From positions 81,537-145,536 of the forward strand of contig NZ_JAUUDS010000008.1 of the NCBI RefSeq assembly GCF_030678875.1: a stretch of DNA of 64,000 nt. The letters are read 5' to 3'. Source of the DNA: Sphingomonas aurea (GTDB taxonomy: Bacteria > Pseudomonadota > Alphaproteobacteria > Sphingomonadales > Sphingomonadaceae). How positions within the stretch are numbered: the first letter of the stretch is position 1; each line of letters starts with the position of its first letter. Positions 44,429 through 54,529 of the stretch are shown piece after piece. The notes beneath the pieces are model-generated. The model was not told the origin of the DNA. It worked only from the letters and a program-made list of their open reading frames with translations, and made no database searches. A program made the position numbers and the translations under genes.

Positions 44429-46657
44429 ATGACTCAGCCCGCGCCCCAGATCACGCCCGAAATCGTCGCCGAGCACGGCCTGTCCGCGGAAGAATATGAG
44501 CGCGTCCTCCACGCGCTCGGCCGGGAGCCGAACTTGGTCGAACTCGGCATCTTCTCGGTCATGTGGTCCGAGCATTGCAGCTACAAATCCAGCCGCATCC
44601 ACCTGAAGAAGCTGCCGACCACCGGCCCGCAGGTGATCTGCGGCCCTGGCGAGAATGCCGGCGTGGTCGATATCGGCGACGGTCAGGCGGCGATCTTCAA
44701 GATGGAGTCGCACAACCACCCCAGCTACATCGAGCCCTATCAGGGGGCGGCGACCGGGGTCGGCGGCATCCTGCGCGATGTGTTCACGATGGGGGCGCGG
44801 CCGATCGCCAACATGAACGCGTTGCGCTTCGGCCGGCCCGACCATCCTAAGATGCGCCACCTCATCAGCGGCGTCGTCTCCGGGATCGGCGGATATGGCA
44901 ATTGCGTCGGCGTGCCGACGGTGGGGGGCGAGGTGAACTTCCATCCCGCCTATGACGGCAACATCCTGGTCAACGCGATGACTGTGGGCATCGCCGACAC
45001 CGACAGGATCTTCTATTCGGCCGCGTCCGGCATCGGCAATCCGATCGTCTATGTCGGGTCGAAGACCGGCCGCGACGGTATCCACGGCGCGACCATGGCC
45101 TCGGCCGATTTCGGCGAGGATGCCGATGCCAAGCGCCCGACCGTGCAGGTCGGCGACCCCTTTACCGAGAAGCTGCTGATCGAGGCGTGCCTGGAGCTGA
45201 TGGCGACCGACGTGATCGTCGCCATTCAGGACATGGGCGCCGCCGGCCTGACCTCCTCCAGTGTCGAGATGGCATCGAAGGGCGGCGTCGGCATCGAGCT
45301 GGTGATGGACGACGTCCCCCAACGCGAGGAGGGCATGACCCCCTATGAGATGATGCTGTCCGAATCGCAGGAGCGGATGCTGATGGTGCTGAAGCCCGGC
45401 CGCGAGGCCGAGGCGGAGGCGATCTTCCGCAAGTGGGAACTCGACTTCGCTGTCATCGGCCGCGTCACCGATACCGGCCGCATGGTTCTGACGTGGAAGG
45501 GCGAGACGGTCTGCGACATCCCGCTCGGCCCCCTCGCCGACGAGGCACCGCTCTACGACCGGCCGCACGTCCCGACGCCGAAGCCGGCCGAGCTGGCGGA
45601 TCGCCCCTATAGCAGCGACATCGCCGGTGACCTGCTGAAGCTGATGGGCTCGCCCGACATCGCCTCGCGCCGCTGGATCTGGGAGCAGTACGACCACATG
45701 GTCGGCGCCGACACCGTCCAGCGCCCCGGCGGCGACGCGGCAGTGGTCCGCGTCCACGGGACGACCAAGGCGCTGGCGATCACCACCGACTGCACGCCCC
45801 GCTACTGCTTCGCCGATCCGGTCGAGGGCGGCCGCCAGGCGGTAGCGGAGGCGTGGCGCAACCTGACCGCGGTCGGCGCCGACCCGCTCGCCGTCACCAA
45901 CTGCCTGAACTTCGCCAACCCGCAACGGCCCGAGATCATGGGCCAGATCGTCGGCTGCCTGGAGGGCATGTCGGACGCGTGCCGCACGCTCGACTTCCCG
46001 ATCGTGTCGGGCAACGTATCGCTCTATAACGAGAGCAAGGCGACCGGCGGCGGCTCGGCGATCCTGCCGACCCCGGCGATCGGCGCGATCGGCCTCCTGC
46101 CCGACTGGCAGAAGAACGTGACGATCGCCTTCAAGGGCACCGGCGACATCATCCTGGCGGTCGGCACCCGCGGCGGCCATCTCGGCCAGTCGCTGTGGCT
46201 GCGCGAGTGCCACGGCCGCGAGGAAGGCCCGCCCCCGCCCGTCGACCTCGCCGCCGAGCGCCGCACCGGCGACTTCGTTCGCAGCGCGATCCGCAGCGGT
46301 CAGGTCACCGCCTGCCACGACGTGTCCGACGGCGGCGTCGCGGTGGCGATCGCCGAGATGGCACTCGCCGGCGACGTCGGCGCGATGATCGACCGCAAGC
46401 AACCTTATGACTGCGCGCGCAGCTTCTTCGCCGAGGATCAGGGCGTCTACATCGTCACCGTCCACGACCACGCGCTGCTCGACTTCCTGGGCGCCGCCCA
46501 TGCCGCCGGGGTCGAGGTGGAGCCGCAGGGCCGCACCGGGGGCAGGCGCCTGATCTTCGAGCGGCCCGATCGCGACGACGTGATCGCCCTCGACGCGCTG
46601 CGAACCGCGCATGAGGGCTTCTTTCCCCGGCTGATGGGATCGGAAATCGCTGTCTGA
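44429..46657 (+). CDS. purL: Phosphoribosylformylglycinamidine synthase subunit PurL
   Basis: 742-residue synthetase subunit of purine biosynthesis step 4 (FGAR to FGAM, ATP and ammonia from PurQ). It is the small PurL type that works with separate PurS and PurQ, neither of which is in the window. Family features: [75 protein letters not shown], and in the C-terminal half [22 protein letters not shown] 44429 starts where similarity begins. A large hairpin follows the stop. Confidence 0.96.
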   Translation: MTQPAPQITPEIVAEHGLSAEEYERVLHALGREPNLVELGIFSVMWSEHCSYKSSRIHLKKLPTTGPQVICGPGENAGVVDIGDGQAAIFKMESHNHPSYIEPYQGAATGVGGILRDVFTMGARPIANMNALRFGRPDHPKMRHLISGVVSGIGGYGNCVGVPTVGGEVNFHPAYDGNILVNAMTVGIADTDRIFYSAASGIGNPIVYVGSKTGRDGIHGATMASADFGEDADAKRPTVQVGDPFTEKLLIEACLELMATDVIVAIQDMGAAGLTSSSVEMASKGGVGIELVMDDVPQREEGMTPYEMMLSESQERMLMVLKPGREAEAEAIFRKWELDFAVIGRVTDTGRMVLTWKGETVCDIPLGPLADEAPLYDRPHVPTPKPAELADRPYSSDIAGDLLKLMGSPDIASRRWIWEQYDHMVGADTVQRPGGDAAVVRVHGTTKALAITTDCTPRYCFADPVEGGRQAVAEAWRNLTAVGADPLAVTNCLNFANPQRPEIMGQIVGCLEGMSDACRTLDFPIVSGNVSLYNESKATGGGSAILPTPAIGAIGLLPDWQKNVTIAFKGTGDIILAVGTRGGHLGQSLWLRECHGREEGPPPPVDLAAERRTGDFVRSAIRSGQVTACHDVSDGGVAVAIAEMALAGDVGAMIDRKQPYDCARSFFAEDQGVYIVTVHDHALLDFLGAAHAAGVEVEPQGRTGGRRLIFERPDRDDVIALDALRTAHEGFFPRLMGSEIAV

Positions 46658-46660
46658 TCC

Positions 46661-46701
46661 GGTGCCGCCGTTCCCGCCCGTTGCGCGGGGACGGCGGCAC
46701 C
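46661..46701 (+). terminator. Long hairpin after purL
   Basis: ggtgccgccgt (46661-46671) pairs with acggcggcacc (46691-46701), with an inner tcccgc/gcgggg extension. There is no clear T-tract; the position right after the purL stop suggests a terminator. Confidence 0.45.
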
Positions 46702-46845
46702 CGGACCCGCCGACCTGCCGCAAGTGCTAAAGAATTCTACCTTGCGTGCGTTTACCATGATTTCGTTGATGATAGCTTCGTCACGCCACCGGGGAGCAGC
46801 CAGGACCCGGCATCAGGGTCCGACCGGGTGGAAAGGGGACCAGCT

Positions 46846-47994
46846 ATGACAATCCGCCCTGTTCACGGCGTATTAGCCGCGCTTCTGATGGCCTCTGCCG
46901 CACCCTGCCAGGCCGCCGTCCTCACCGGTACCATGGCTAACGGGATGAAGTTCGAGGCATCGAACACCATCGTCGGCACCACCTCCACCGCCTCGGTCGC
47001 CTTTGGCGGCGACCCCCGGTATTTCGCGACCGCACCCAAGTATAGCGGCGTCGTGTCGCTCATCATGGACCGCGGCGCCGCCGGCAGCTTCATCTGCTCG
47101 GGCTCGCTGCTCGCCGATCGCCGCTCGGTCCTGACCGCCGGCCACTGCGTCAGCGACGGCGCGGGCACCGCCAACCCGATCTCGACCACCGCCTATTTCT
47201 ACGGCGGCTCCGATCCCGACGTGGTTCCGCACCTCGACTCGGCGGGAACGGCGGTCACCGTCAGCGACTATTTCGTCAATGCCGCCTATACCGGGCAGGT
47301 CATCGACCAGAACGACATCGCGATCGTCCGCCTGTCAGAGGCGGCGCCGCTGTTCGCCACCAGTTACGATCTGTACGATGGCGGTGACCTGACGCTGCAG
47401 GACTTCAACGTCGCTGGCTATGGCCGCCGCTCGACAGTGGGCGGCGATCTGGGCGTGGATGCGGGCGTCGGCCGCCGCCGCCAGGGCGACAATCGTTACG
47501 AGTTCCGCCTCGGCGATCCCGAGCTGGACGGCGCGTTCGACGGCGCGCTGGACGATCCGGACAAGCCCGCTGCCAACTATTCCAACGTCTATCTCGCCGA
47601 TTTCGACAATGGCCGTCGCGCCAACGACGCCGCCTGCCTGATTACCGGCGCGATCGGCCTGCAGAGCTACAAATTCTGCGACCTGGGCCGCGGCGCGTCG
47701 GAGGCGAGCATCGCTCCGGGCGATTCGGGCGGGCCCGGCTTCATCAACGGCAAGATTGCGACCGTCACCTCGTTCGGGCTGACCTATTACGATTACGGCG
47801 ATATCGACCGCAGCTATAACAGCAGCTTCGGCGAATATGGCGGCTTTGTCTCGACCGCGATCCATTCAAGCTGGATCTCCAGCGTGATGGCGGTGCCGGA
47901 GCCCTCGACCTGGGCGATGATGCTGAGCGGCTTCGGCATGATGGGCTATAGCCTGCGTCGCCGCCGCGCCGCGTCACGGGCGATCGCCGCCTGA
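46846..47994 (+). CDS. Trypsin-like serine protease with PEPxxWA-CTERM anchor
   Basis: 382-residue exported protease. Signal peptide (VLAALLMASAAPCQA), then a chymotrypsin-fold domain with the catalytic triad H100 (LTAGHCVSD), D157 (QNDIAIVRL) and S294 (APGDSGGPGF). The C-terminus is a sorting tail VPEPSTWAMMLSGFGMMGY followed by SLRRRR, so it is probably surface-delivered through an exosortase route. The residue at the base of the S1 pocket lies in FCDLGRGASEASIAPGD, but I cannot assign substrate preference. AAAGGGGA precedes ATG 46846. Confidence 0.9.
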   Translation: MTIRPVHGVLAALLMASAAPCQAAVLTGTMANGMKFEASNTIVGTTSTASVAFGGDPRYFATAPKYSGVVSLIMDRGAAGSFICSGSLLADRRSVLTAGHCVSDGAGTANPISTTAYFYGGSDPDVVPHLDSAGTAVTVSDYFVNAAYTGQVIDQNDIAIVRLSEAAPLFATSYDLYDGGDLTLQDFNVAGYGRRSTVGGDLGVDAGVGRRRQGDNRYEFRLGDPELDGAFDGALDDPDKPAANYSNVYLADFDNGRRANDAACLITGAIGLQSYKFCDLGRGASEASIAPGDSGGPGFINGKIATVTSFGLTYYDYGDIDRSYNSSFGEYGGFVSTAIHSSWISSVMAVPEPSTWAMMLSGFGMMGYSLRRRRAASRAIAA

Positions 47995-48004
47995 GCGACG
48001 CGCC

Positions 48005-48041
48005 ACCGGGCGGCCGGCTTTCGGAAGCCGTGCCGCCCGGT
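48005..48041 (+). terminator. Hairpin after the PEPxxWA protease gene
   Basis: accgggcgg (48005-48013) pairs with ccgcccggt (48033-48041), with an inner cggctttcggaagccg hairpin. Located between the protease stop and the DUF418 start. Confidence 0.45.
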
Positions 48042-48070
48042 CGCCACAATGGCGTGACAGTAACGCGGGC

Positions 48071-49312
48071 ATGACCGTCTCCTCTCCCGATCCCGGCGGC
48101 GCCGGGCGCGACCGGCTGGTGTCGCTCGACGTGATCCGCGGCGTCGCGGTGATGGGCATTTTGGCCGCGAACCTGCCCGCCTTCGCCCTGCCCGAGGCGG
48201 CCTATTTCTCGCCGATGGCGGCCGGCGGCACCGCGCCCGCCGATATCGCGCTGTGGCTGGCGAACCTCGTTCTCGTCGAGGGCAGGATGCGCGGCCTCTT
48301 CTCGCTGCTGTTCGGCGCGTCGATGCTACTGGTGATTGATCGCGCCCGCGCGCAGGGCGACCGGCCGGCGGCGACCCACATGGCGCGGATGGCGGTGCTG
48401 TTCGTCATCGGCCTGATCCACCTCTACCTGATCTGGTGGGGTGATATCCTGGCGCACTATGCGCTGTGCGGTGTGATCGCCTATCCCCTGACCCGCCTGT
48501 CGCCCCGTCCGCTGGTCCTGATCGGCATCGCCCTGTCGCTCCTCGGCATGGTCGAGATGGGCGCGGGGCTGGAAATGCTGGTCGCCAGCGCCGCGCGCGA
48601 CACGCCGCAGGCGGTGGCGACGTGGAACAGCTTCGCGGTCGCGTTCGGCATCCCTCCCGCCGCCGATCTGGCGCAGGAGATCGCCGCCCATCGCGCCGGC
48701 TATCTGGCGAGGGTAGCATGGCGCTGGCATCACGCGATGGGGCCGCTGGAGGCATTGTGGCTCATCGGTCCGCAGACGCTCGGCACGATGCTGATCGGCA
48801 TGGCTGCGTACCGCACCGGCTTCCTGACCGGCGGCTGGCCGCGCGCGCGCTATCGTCGCTGGGCGATCGCCTGCCTCGCGCTGTCGCTCGGCGGCTATGC
48901 CTGGCTGGGGGTGGAGACGATCCGCCACGGCTTCGCGCTGCCCTGGGTCTATGCGGGATCGATGGTCGTCTCGCAGCCGCTGCGGGTGATCGGCACGATC
49001 GGTTACGCCGCGCTCGTCATCCTGCTGCTGCGACCGGGCGGTGCGCTCACCGCGCGCATCGCCGCGGCGGGCCGGGTCGCCTTCACCAACTATCTCGGCA
49101 CCAGCATCATGATGACCTGCGTCTTCGGCTGGGGCCTGGGGCAATATGCGATGTGGAGCCGCGCCGCGCTCTACCTTCTGGCGCCGCTCGCCTGGGCGGT
49201 CATGCTGGCGTGGAGCGCGCCGTGGCTCGCCCGCTTCCGCTATGGTCCATTCGAGTGGCTGTGGCGCAGCCTGTCGCGCGCCGCGTGGCAGCCGCTACGT
49301 CGCCTTCACTGA
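48071..49312 (+). CDS. DUF418 family membrane protein
   Basis: 413-residue multi-pass membrane protein (about ten TM helices) of the DUF418/YeiB family. Typical parts are RLVSLDVIRGVAVMGILAAN at the N-terminus, RMRGLFSLLFGASMLLVIDR, LIHLYLIWWGDILAHYALCG and, in the C-terminal DUF418 domain, GRVAFTNYLGTSIMMTCVF with YGPFEWLWRSLS. The fold is acyltransferase-3-like; the substrate is unknown. Its last 7 bp overlap the convergent Hpt gene. Confidence 0.88.
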   Translation: MTVSSPDPGGAGRDRLVSLDVIRGVAVMGILAANLPAFALPEAAYFSPMAAGGTAPADIALWLANLVLVEGRMRGLFSLLFGASMLLVIDRARAQGDRPAATHMARMAVLFVIGLIHLYLIWWGDILAHYALCGVIAYPLTRLSPRPLVLIGIALSLLGMVEMGAGLEMLVASAARDTPQAVATWNSFAVAFGIPPAADLAQEIAAHRAGYLARVAWRWHHAMGPLEALWLIGPQTLGTMLIGMAAYRTGFLTGGWPRARYRRWAIACLALSLGGYAWLGVETIRHGFALPWVYAGSMVVSQPLRVIGTIGYAALVILLLRPGGALTARIAAAGRVAFTNYLGTSIMMTCVFGWGLGQYAMWSRAALYLLAPLAWAVMLAWSAPWLARFRYGPFEWLWRSLSRAAWQPLRRLH

Positions 49313-49746
49313 CCGGAGGGCACCGCGCGGCGCCCGAAGCCGCCGACCCCCGGCGCGACCGGCCGGCGCGTGGTGACCAGCGGGCTCGCCTCGCGCTCCA
49401 GCAGCGCCAGCGTCTCCTCGAACAGGGGGCGCAGCTTGGTCACGTCTTCCAGCGCCTGCTCGGGCGTGTCCTGTCGCTCGACGCAGTCGCGCGCGATCAC
49501 CTCGATCGTCTCGGCCAGCATCGCCAGCGGCTCCGCCCCGAACTGCCGCGCCTCGCCCTTCAGCGTGTGGGCGGGGATGACCAGCGCTGCCGCCTGCCCG
49601 GCGCGCATCGCCGCCTCGATCGCCGCGACCGACTTCACTCCGTCTTCGCGGAAATAGCCCAGGATGCGGACGAAGCCGCTGCCCAGTTCGGCACGGGCGG
49701 CGTTGTACGCCGTCCAATCCACCAATGTGCTTCCCTCGAACGACAC
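49306..49746 (-). CDS. Stand-alone histidine phosphotransfer (Hpt) protein
   Basis: 146-residue helical protein with an Hpt domain: phospho-acceptor H60 in IPAHTLKGEARQFGA and helix LAMLAETIEVIARDCVERQ. It relays phosphate between a hybrid kinase receiver and a response regulator. The C-terminal 30 residues are Arg/Gly/Pro-rich and lie outside the domain. No kinase or regulator is adjacent. GTG 49746 with CGGAG 8 nt upstream is preferred over TTG 49770. It is not a ChpT-type dimerising phosphotransferase. Confidence 0.8.
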   Translation of the reverse strand: MSFEGSTLVDWTAYNAARAELGSGFVRILGYFREDGVKSVAAIEAAMRAGQAAALVIPAHTLKGEARQFGAEPLAMLAETIEVIARDCVERQDTPEQALEDVTKLRPLFEETLALLEREASPLVTTRRPVAPGVGGFGRRAVPSGQ

Positions 49747-49838
49747 GGCGCAACTCCGGGTAACTCTCAATGCAGAGTGCGTCCTATCCGGCGGAGGTAA
49801 ACAGGCCGTTGCCTGTCCGACAAAATCGATGCCGCCGA

Positions 49839-51206
49839 TCAGTCGCGCGTGTCGAACGGATTCTTAGGGGCGCGCATCGTCACCCGCACCGGCACCGCGC
49901 CGAAGCCCAGCTCCTTGCGCATCGAATTGACCAGATAGCGTTCATAGCTCGCCGGCAGCTGGTCGACCCGCGTGCCGAAGATCACGAAACTCGGCGGCCG
50001 CGTCTTCACCTGGGTGACGTAACGCATCTTTACCCGCTTGCCGCCGGGTGCGGGCGGCGGGTTGGCCTCGATCGCTCGCTCGAACCAGCGGTTCAGCTCG
50101 CCGGTGCCGACGCGCTTCGACCAGGCGTCGCGCACCTCGAACGCCGCACCCATCAGCTGGTCGATGCCCTTGCCGGTCGCCGCCGACACGGTGATGACGG
50201 TGACGCCCTTTACCTGGCTGAGGCCATCCTCCAGCGCCTTCTTCACGCCGTTGAACAGCGACGAGGCATTCTCGGCGATGTCCCATTTGTTCAGGGCGAT
50301 GACCAGCGCGCGGCCTTCCTGCAGCACCCGGTCGGCGATGCGCAGGTCCTGCGCCTCCAGCCCCAGCGTTGCGTCGAGCAGCAACACCACCACCTCGGCG
50401 AAGTCGACCGCGTGGAGCGCGTCGGCGACCGACAATTTCTCCAGCTTGTCCTGCACCTTGGCGCGCTTGCGCATGCCCGCCGTGTCGATCAGCCGCACCG
50501 GATGGGTGCCGCCGCCCAGATCGGTCCAGACCCAGTCGACCGCGATCGAATCGCGGGTGATCCCCGCCTCCGGCCCGGTAATCAGGCGATCCTCGCCCAG
50601 CATCCGGTTGATGAGCGTCGACTTGCCGGCGTTCGGCCGTCCGACGATCGCCAGCTTCAGCGGCGCATCGGGGCGGTCGTCGTCCTCCTCGTCCTCCTCG
50701 GCGCGGCCCTCCAAATAGGGCAGCAGCGCCTCGAACAGGTCGCCCATGCCCTCGCCATGCTCGGCCGACAGCTGGACGGGATCGCCGAAGCCGAGCGCGA
50801 GCGATTCGAGGATGCCCTGCTCGCCACTCTTCCCCTCCGTCTTGTTGGCGGCGAGGACGACGGGGGTGGAGGACTGGCGCAGCCAGCGGGCGATCTCCTC
50901 GTCCAGCGGCACGATGCCGGCGCGCGCGTCGAACAGGAACAGCGCGACATCCGCCTGCGCGATCGCCGCCTCGGTCTGCAGGCGCATCCGGCCCGGCAGG
51001 GTCTGGGCGTCGTGATCCTCGTAGCCGGCGGTGTCGATCACGCGGAAATCGAGACCGATCAGGTGCGCATCGCCCTCCCGCCGGTCGCGCGTCACGCCGG
51101 GGCGGTCGTCGACCAGCGCCAGCTTCTTGCCGACGAGACGGTTGAACAGGGTCGATTTGCCGACATTCGGCCGGCCGACGATCGCGACCACGGGGAGCTT
51201 GGGCAT
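49839..51206 (-). CDS. der: Ribosome biogenesis GTPase Der (EngA)
   Basis: 455-residue essential GTPase for 50S subunit maturation. Two tandem Era-like G domains are seen: first P-loop GRPNVGKSTLFNRLVG with DRPGVTRDRR, second GRPNAGKSTLINRML with GPEAGITRDS, each with an NKxD motif (AANKTEG, ALNKWD). The C-terminal KH-like domain includes FVIFGTRVDQLPASYERYLV. Gene order YfgM-like protein, bamB, der is conserved in Proteobacteria, but here a 325-bp repeat-containing gap separates der from bamB. Confidence 0.96.
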   Translation of the reverse strand: MPKLPVVAIVGRPNVGKSTLFNRLVGKKLALVDDRPGVTRDRREGDAHLIGLDFRVIDTAGYEDHDAQTLPGRMRLQTEAAIAQADVALFLFDARAGIVPLDEEIARWLRQSSTPVVLAANKTEGKSGEQGILESLALGFGDPVQLSAEHGEGMGDLFEALLPYLEGRAEEDEEDDDRPDAPLKLAIVGRPNAGKSTLINRMLGEDRLITGPEAGITRDSIAVDWVWTDLGGGTHPVRLIDTAGMRKRAKVQDKLEKLSVADALHAVDFAEVVVLLLDATLGLEAQDLRIADRVLQEGRALVIALNKWDIAENASSLFNGVKKALEDGLSQVKGVTVITVSAATGKGIDQLMGAAFEVRDAWSKRVGTGELNRWFERAIEANPPPAPGGKRVKMRYVTQVKTRPPSFVIFGTRVDQLPASYERYLVNSMRKELGFGAVPVRVTMRAPKNPFDTRD

Positions 51207-51326
51207 GGCCGGCCTCTACCGGACCCCGCCGCCGCCGTCACCCGGCCATATTTCCCCCCTGTCATCCCGGCCTTGGACCGGGATCCCGCTAAGGCCGATC
51301 GACATGCAGCGCGGTAGCCCATTTTT

Positions 51327-51422
51327 CGTCATCCCCGCGCAGGCGGGGATCCAGAACCTATGACGTCGCGGCTCTATAAGCCGCCTCAGCGCGTCTGGAT
51401 TCCCGCCTTCGCGGGAATGACG
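51327..51422. repeat. REP-type paired palindrome in the bamB-der gap
   Basis: cgtcatccccgcgcaggcgg ... and the inverted unit gattcccgccttcgcgggaa flank a 40-nt centre. Same family as 26326-26420 and 63087-63182. The 325-bp gap (51207-51531) also has a single related arm, gtcatcccggccttggaccg, near 51262, and otherwise no visible gene. Confidence 0.75.
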
Positions 51423-51531
51423 ACAGGAATTTCCAAAGACTGCAATACTGAATGTCGATCGGCTCTAGTTTCCCGATCGCAGCAGAAGAGGGCCTAGCTC
51501 AAGGCCGGGCCAACGACAGATCGAGGATCCG

Positions 51532-52863
51532 TCACCGGTACGCCGTCACGCGCCCCTTCTGGTCCAGCGTATAGAGGATCTGGTTCGCCACGATCGGCGG
51601 CAGCGCGAAGGGCACCTTCGTGTCCACCGTCTGCACCACGCTGCCGTCGGTCGGCGAGGCGGAGACGATCTGGCCGAGCGAGTTGGTCAGCACCAGCCGC
51701 CCGCCCGCCAGCACCGGGCCGAACCAGGTGATCGGGCCGCTCTTTTTCTTTTCCTTGCGGAACCGCGGCAGCTGCGCAATCCAGCGCGCCTTGCCACTGG
51801 CGCGCGACAGGCAGGCGAGCCGCGCGTCGTCGGTCATCACGAACAGCCAGTCGCCCGCAATCCACGGCGTGGAGATGCCGGCCAGGTTCTGCTCCCACAG
51901 CCGCTGGCCGGTCGACAGTTCCAGCGACACCATGCGCCCGCCCTGCCCGACCGCATAGACGCGGCCGGCGTCGATAACCGGCGACGCATCGATGTCGGCC
52001 AGGCTGCCGACCGCCGTCGTGGTCGAGCTGCGCGACAGAGCGTCCTGCCACAGCACACGGCCATTCTCGTACCGATAGGCCGACAGCTCGCCCGACGAGA
52101 AGCCCGCGACCACCGATCCCTGGCTGACTGCGGGGGCGGCGACACCGAACACGCCTTGCGCCTCCAGCGTGCCAGACTGCGCCCACTGCACCTTCCCGTC
52201 GGCCTGGCTCAGCGCGAAAATCTGATTGTCCTGGCTGAGGACATAGAGCACGCCGTTGCCCGCATCGATCGACGGCGCGCCGCGCAGCGGACCGCCGGGC
52301 TTGCCGCGCCAGAGCTCCTTGCCGTCCGCCGCGTCCAGCGCGACCACGTCGCCCAGCCCGTCGGTGGCGAAGACCTTGCCCTCGTCATAGCTGACGCCGC
52401 CGCCGAAGCGCGCCGGCCGGTTGCTGCCGGCCGCTGCCAGATTGGCGGTCCACAGCACGGCGCCGGTATCGGCAGAGAAGGCGTGGAGCACCGCCTCGAC
52501 ATCGACCACGAACAGCTTGCCGTCCGCCATCACCGGTGCCGCCGCCAGCCGCTCGCGCGGGGAGCCGCCGGCGATCACCGCCTGCCACAGCCGCGCCGGG
52601 CTCTGGCCGAGTGCCAGCTGCCCCATCGACTTGGCCGCGTTGCCGCCGGGCTGCGCCCAGGCGGCGTTCACCTCGGGCGCGGGCAGTGTCACCGCCATCG
52701 TCGCCATCGCCGGATCGGTCTCGACGCCGTTCTCCGCCGCCAGGATCGGCACGCGCTGACCGACGGTCGGGGTCTTCTTGGGGCCACCGCCCTTGAAGAT
52801 GCCGCAGGCGCTGAGCGCCATCAGCGCCGCCACCATCACCGGCGCGCGGAAATGCTTCATCAT
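51532..52863 (-). CDS. bamB: Outer membrane assembly lipoprotein BamB
   Basis: 443-residue lipoprotein (lipobox LSAC at about residue 20) with an eight-bladed PQQ-like beta-propeller. Repeated blades include LFVVDVEAVLHAFSADTGAV, VFATDGLGDVVALDAADGKE and VYAVGQGGRMVSLELSTGQR. BamB is the BAM-complex accessory factor that binds BamA and helps insert outer-membrane beta-barrels. Start ATGATG at 52863 overlaps the stop of the YfgM-like gene (TGA 52862-52860). It is somewhat longer than E. coli BamB (392 aa). Confidence 0.92.
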   Translation of the reverse strand: MMKHFRAPVMVAALMALSACGIFKGGGPKKTPTVGQRVPILAAENGVETDPAMATMAVTLPAPEVNAAWAQPGGNAAKSMGQLALGQSPARLWQAVIAGGSPRERLAAAPVMADGKLFVVDVEAVLHAFSADTGAVLWTANLAAAGSNRPARFGGGVSYDEGKVFATDGLGDVVALDAADGKELWRGKPGGPLRGAPSIDAGNGVLYVLSQDNQIFALSQADGKVQWAQSGTLEAQGVFGVAAPAVSQGSVVAGFSSGELSAYRYENGRVLWQDALSRSSTTTAVGSLADIDASPVIDAGRVYAVGQGGRMVSLELSTGQRLWEQNLAGISTPWIAGDWLFVMTDDARLACLSRASGKARWIAQLPRFRKEKKKSGPITWFGPVLAGGRLVLTNSLGQIVSASPTDGSVVQTVDTKVPFALPPIVANQILYTLDQKGRVTAYR

Positions 52864-53561
52864 TGCGCAGACTTGTCCTGATTGGCGGGGGCCGCGTCGA
52901 CGCCAAGTACCGACGCCATCTGAACCGCACGTTGACGGATCGAATCGGGCACGCCCTCATCCCGCGCGATCTGGCCGAACATCTGGCCGGCGGGTCCGCG
53001 CTGGCCGAGCCGCAGCTGCGCCAGCGCCACCATCTCGCCCGCGCTGCCCAGCCACGGATTGCCCGGCACCGCCAGCGGCCGCAGCCGGTCGACGACCACC
53101 TGCGGCTTCAGCGTGTCGAACTCGGCGGCGGTCTGGCGGACCAGCGCCAGGTCGCGGAAGGGCTGGGCCAGCCCGGTATCGCCTGCGATCTCGGCGAACT
53201 TGGCGGCGGCGGCCTTCAGGTCGTTGTTGCGCAGCAGGACATCGGCCTGGCTGAACTTCGCCAGCGCACGGTATCCGCCGCGGCTGGATCCGGCTAGGTC
53301 GGTCAGCATCGGCCCGGCCTTGGCGGCCTGGCCATTGGCGAGGGCATCATAGGCGGCCTGCAACTGCTCGCCCTCCTGCCCCGCGACCTCGGCCTGGCGA
53401 TGCTGCCAGAACAGCCAGCCGCCGAACGCCGCCAGCCCGGCGACGACCGCGACGCCGACCCACAGGCCCCAGCGCTTCCAGAAATCGGTCAGCTGGTCGC
53501 GGCGGACCTCGTCATCGACCTCGCGGAGAAAGGCTTCGTTGGATTCGGGCGACAGCGCCAA
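52860..53561 (-). CDS. YfgM-like tetratricopeptide membrane protein
   Basis: 233-residue protein: short cytoplasmic N-terminus (ESNEAFLREVDDEVRRDQL), one TM helix (GLWVGVAVVAGLAAFGGWLF), then a periplasmic TPR-like helical domain of the TPR_21/YfgM type. In E. coli YfgM partners the chaperone PpiD near SecYEG. It starts with TTG at 53561, with CGGAG about 9 nt upstream. First gene of the YfgM-bamB pair. Confidence 0.85.
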   Translation of the reverse strand: MALSPESNEAFLREVDDEVRRDQLTDFWKRWGLWVGVAVVAGLAAFGGWLFWQHRQAEVAGQEGEQLQAAYDALANGQAAKAGPMLTDLAGSSRGGYRALAKFSQADVLLRNNDLKAAAAKFAEIAGDTGLAQPFRDLALVRQTAAEFDTLKPQVVVDRLRPLAVPGNPWLGSAGEMVALAQLRLGQRGPAGQMFGQIARDEGVPDSIRQRAVQMASVLGVDAAPANQDKSAQ

Positions 53562-53646
53562 GGAACGGCTCCGGGCAAAGGATCGATCAGGATCGGAAAA
53601 GGGCGACCAGCGCCTTTAGCCCCGGCCGGGCCGAAACGGAAGCGGG

Positions 53647-54519
53647 TCAATCGCGCGGCGCATAGGTCTGCGCCGCCCCGGGAAACGCCCGCTCGCGCAC
53701 CTCGGCGGCATAGCGCGCCGCCGCCTCGCCGATCCGCGTGCCGAGATCGTCATACTTCTTCACGAAGCGCGGCACCCGGTCGAACAGGCCGAGCATATCC
53801 TCCGCCACCAGCACCTGCCCGTCGCACCGCGCCGACGCACCGATGCCGATGATCGGGCAGGCGACGGCCTCGGTGATCGCGACCGCGATCGGCTCGACCA
53901 CCCCCTCGACCACGATCGCGAAGGCACCCGCCTCGGCCAGCGCGCGCGCGTCGCCGACGATCTTGTCCGCCTCCGCCGCGCTGCGCCCGCGCGCGCCATA
54001 GCCGCCCAGCACGTTCACCGCCTGCGGCGTCAGCCCGACATGGCCCATCACCGGAATGCCGCGCTCCGACAGGAAGCGGACGGTCGGCGCCATCGCCTCG
54101 CCCCCTTCCAGCTTCACCGCGGCAGCGCCGGTCTGCTTCAGCAGCCACGCCGCGCTCTCGAACGCCTTTTCGGGCGAGGTCTCGTAGCTGCCGAACGGCA
54201 TGTCGACGACGACCACCGCATGCCAGCTGCCCCGCACCACCGCCGCTCCGTGCGCCGCCATCATCTCGAGCGTCACCGGCACGGTCGAGGGCAAGCCATA
54301 GACCACCTGCCCCAGACTGTCCCCGACCAGCAGCAGGTCGCAATGCGCGTCGAGCAGCTGCGCGGTCCGCACCGTATAGGCGGTCAGCATCACCAGCGGC
54401 TCGGCGGTGACCCCGTCCGCCTTGCGCGCCCGCAGCGCCGGAACGGTCAGCCGCTTCAGCGGCGCAGGCGTGGGATTGGCGCGGCTGGTGGCGGTGTCGA
54501 TGGTGTAGGTGGTGGACAT
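53647..54519 (-). CDS. panB: 3-methyl-2-oxobutanoate hydroxymethyltransferase
   Basis: 290-residue TIM-barrel enzyme that makes ketopantoate from alpha-ketoisovalerate and methylene-THF, the first step of pantothenate/CoA synthesis. Motifs: [35 protein letters not shown] (metal Asp), [40 protein letters not shown], and [23 protein letters not shown] 54519 gives the normal N-terminus. No panC or panD is adjacent. Confidence 0.96.
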   Translation of the reverse strand: MSTTYTIDTATSRANPTPAPLKRLTVPALRARKADGVTAEPLVMLTAYTVRTAQLLDAHCDLLLVGDSLGQVVYGLPSTVPVTLEMMAAHGAAVVRGSWHAVVVVDMPFGSYETSPEKAFESAAWLLKQTGAAAVKLEGGEAMAPTVRFLSERGIPVMGHVGLTPQAVNVLGGYGARGRSAAEADKIVGDARALAEAGAFAIVVEGVVEPIAVAITEAVACPIIGIGASARCDGQVLVAEDMLGLFDRVPRFVKKYDDLGTRIGEAAARYAAEVRERAFPGAAQTYAPRD

Positions 54520-54529
54520 GGAGCGGGTT

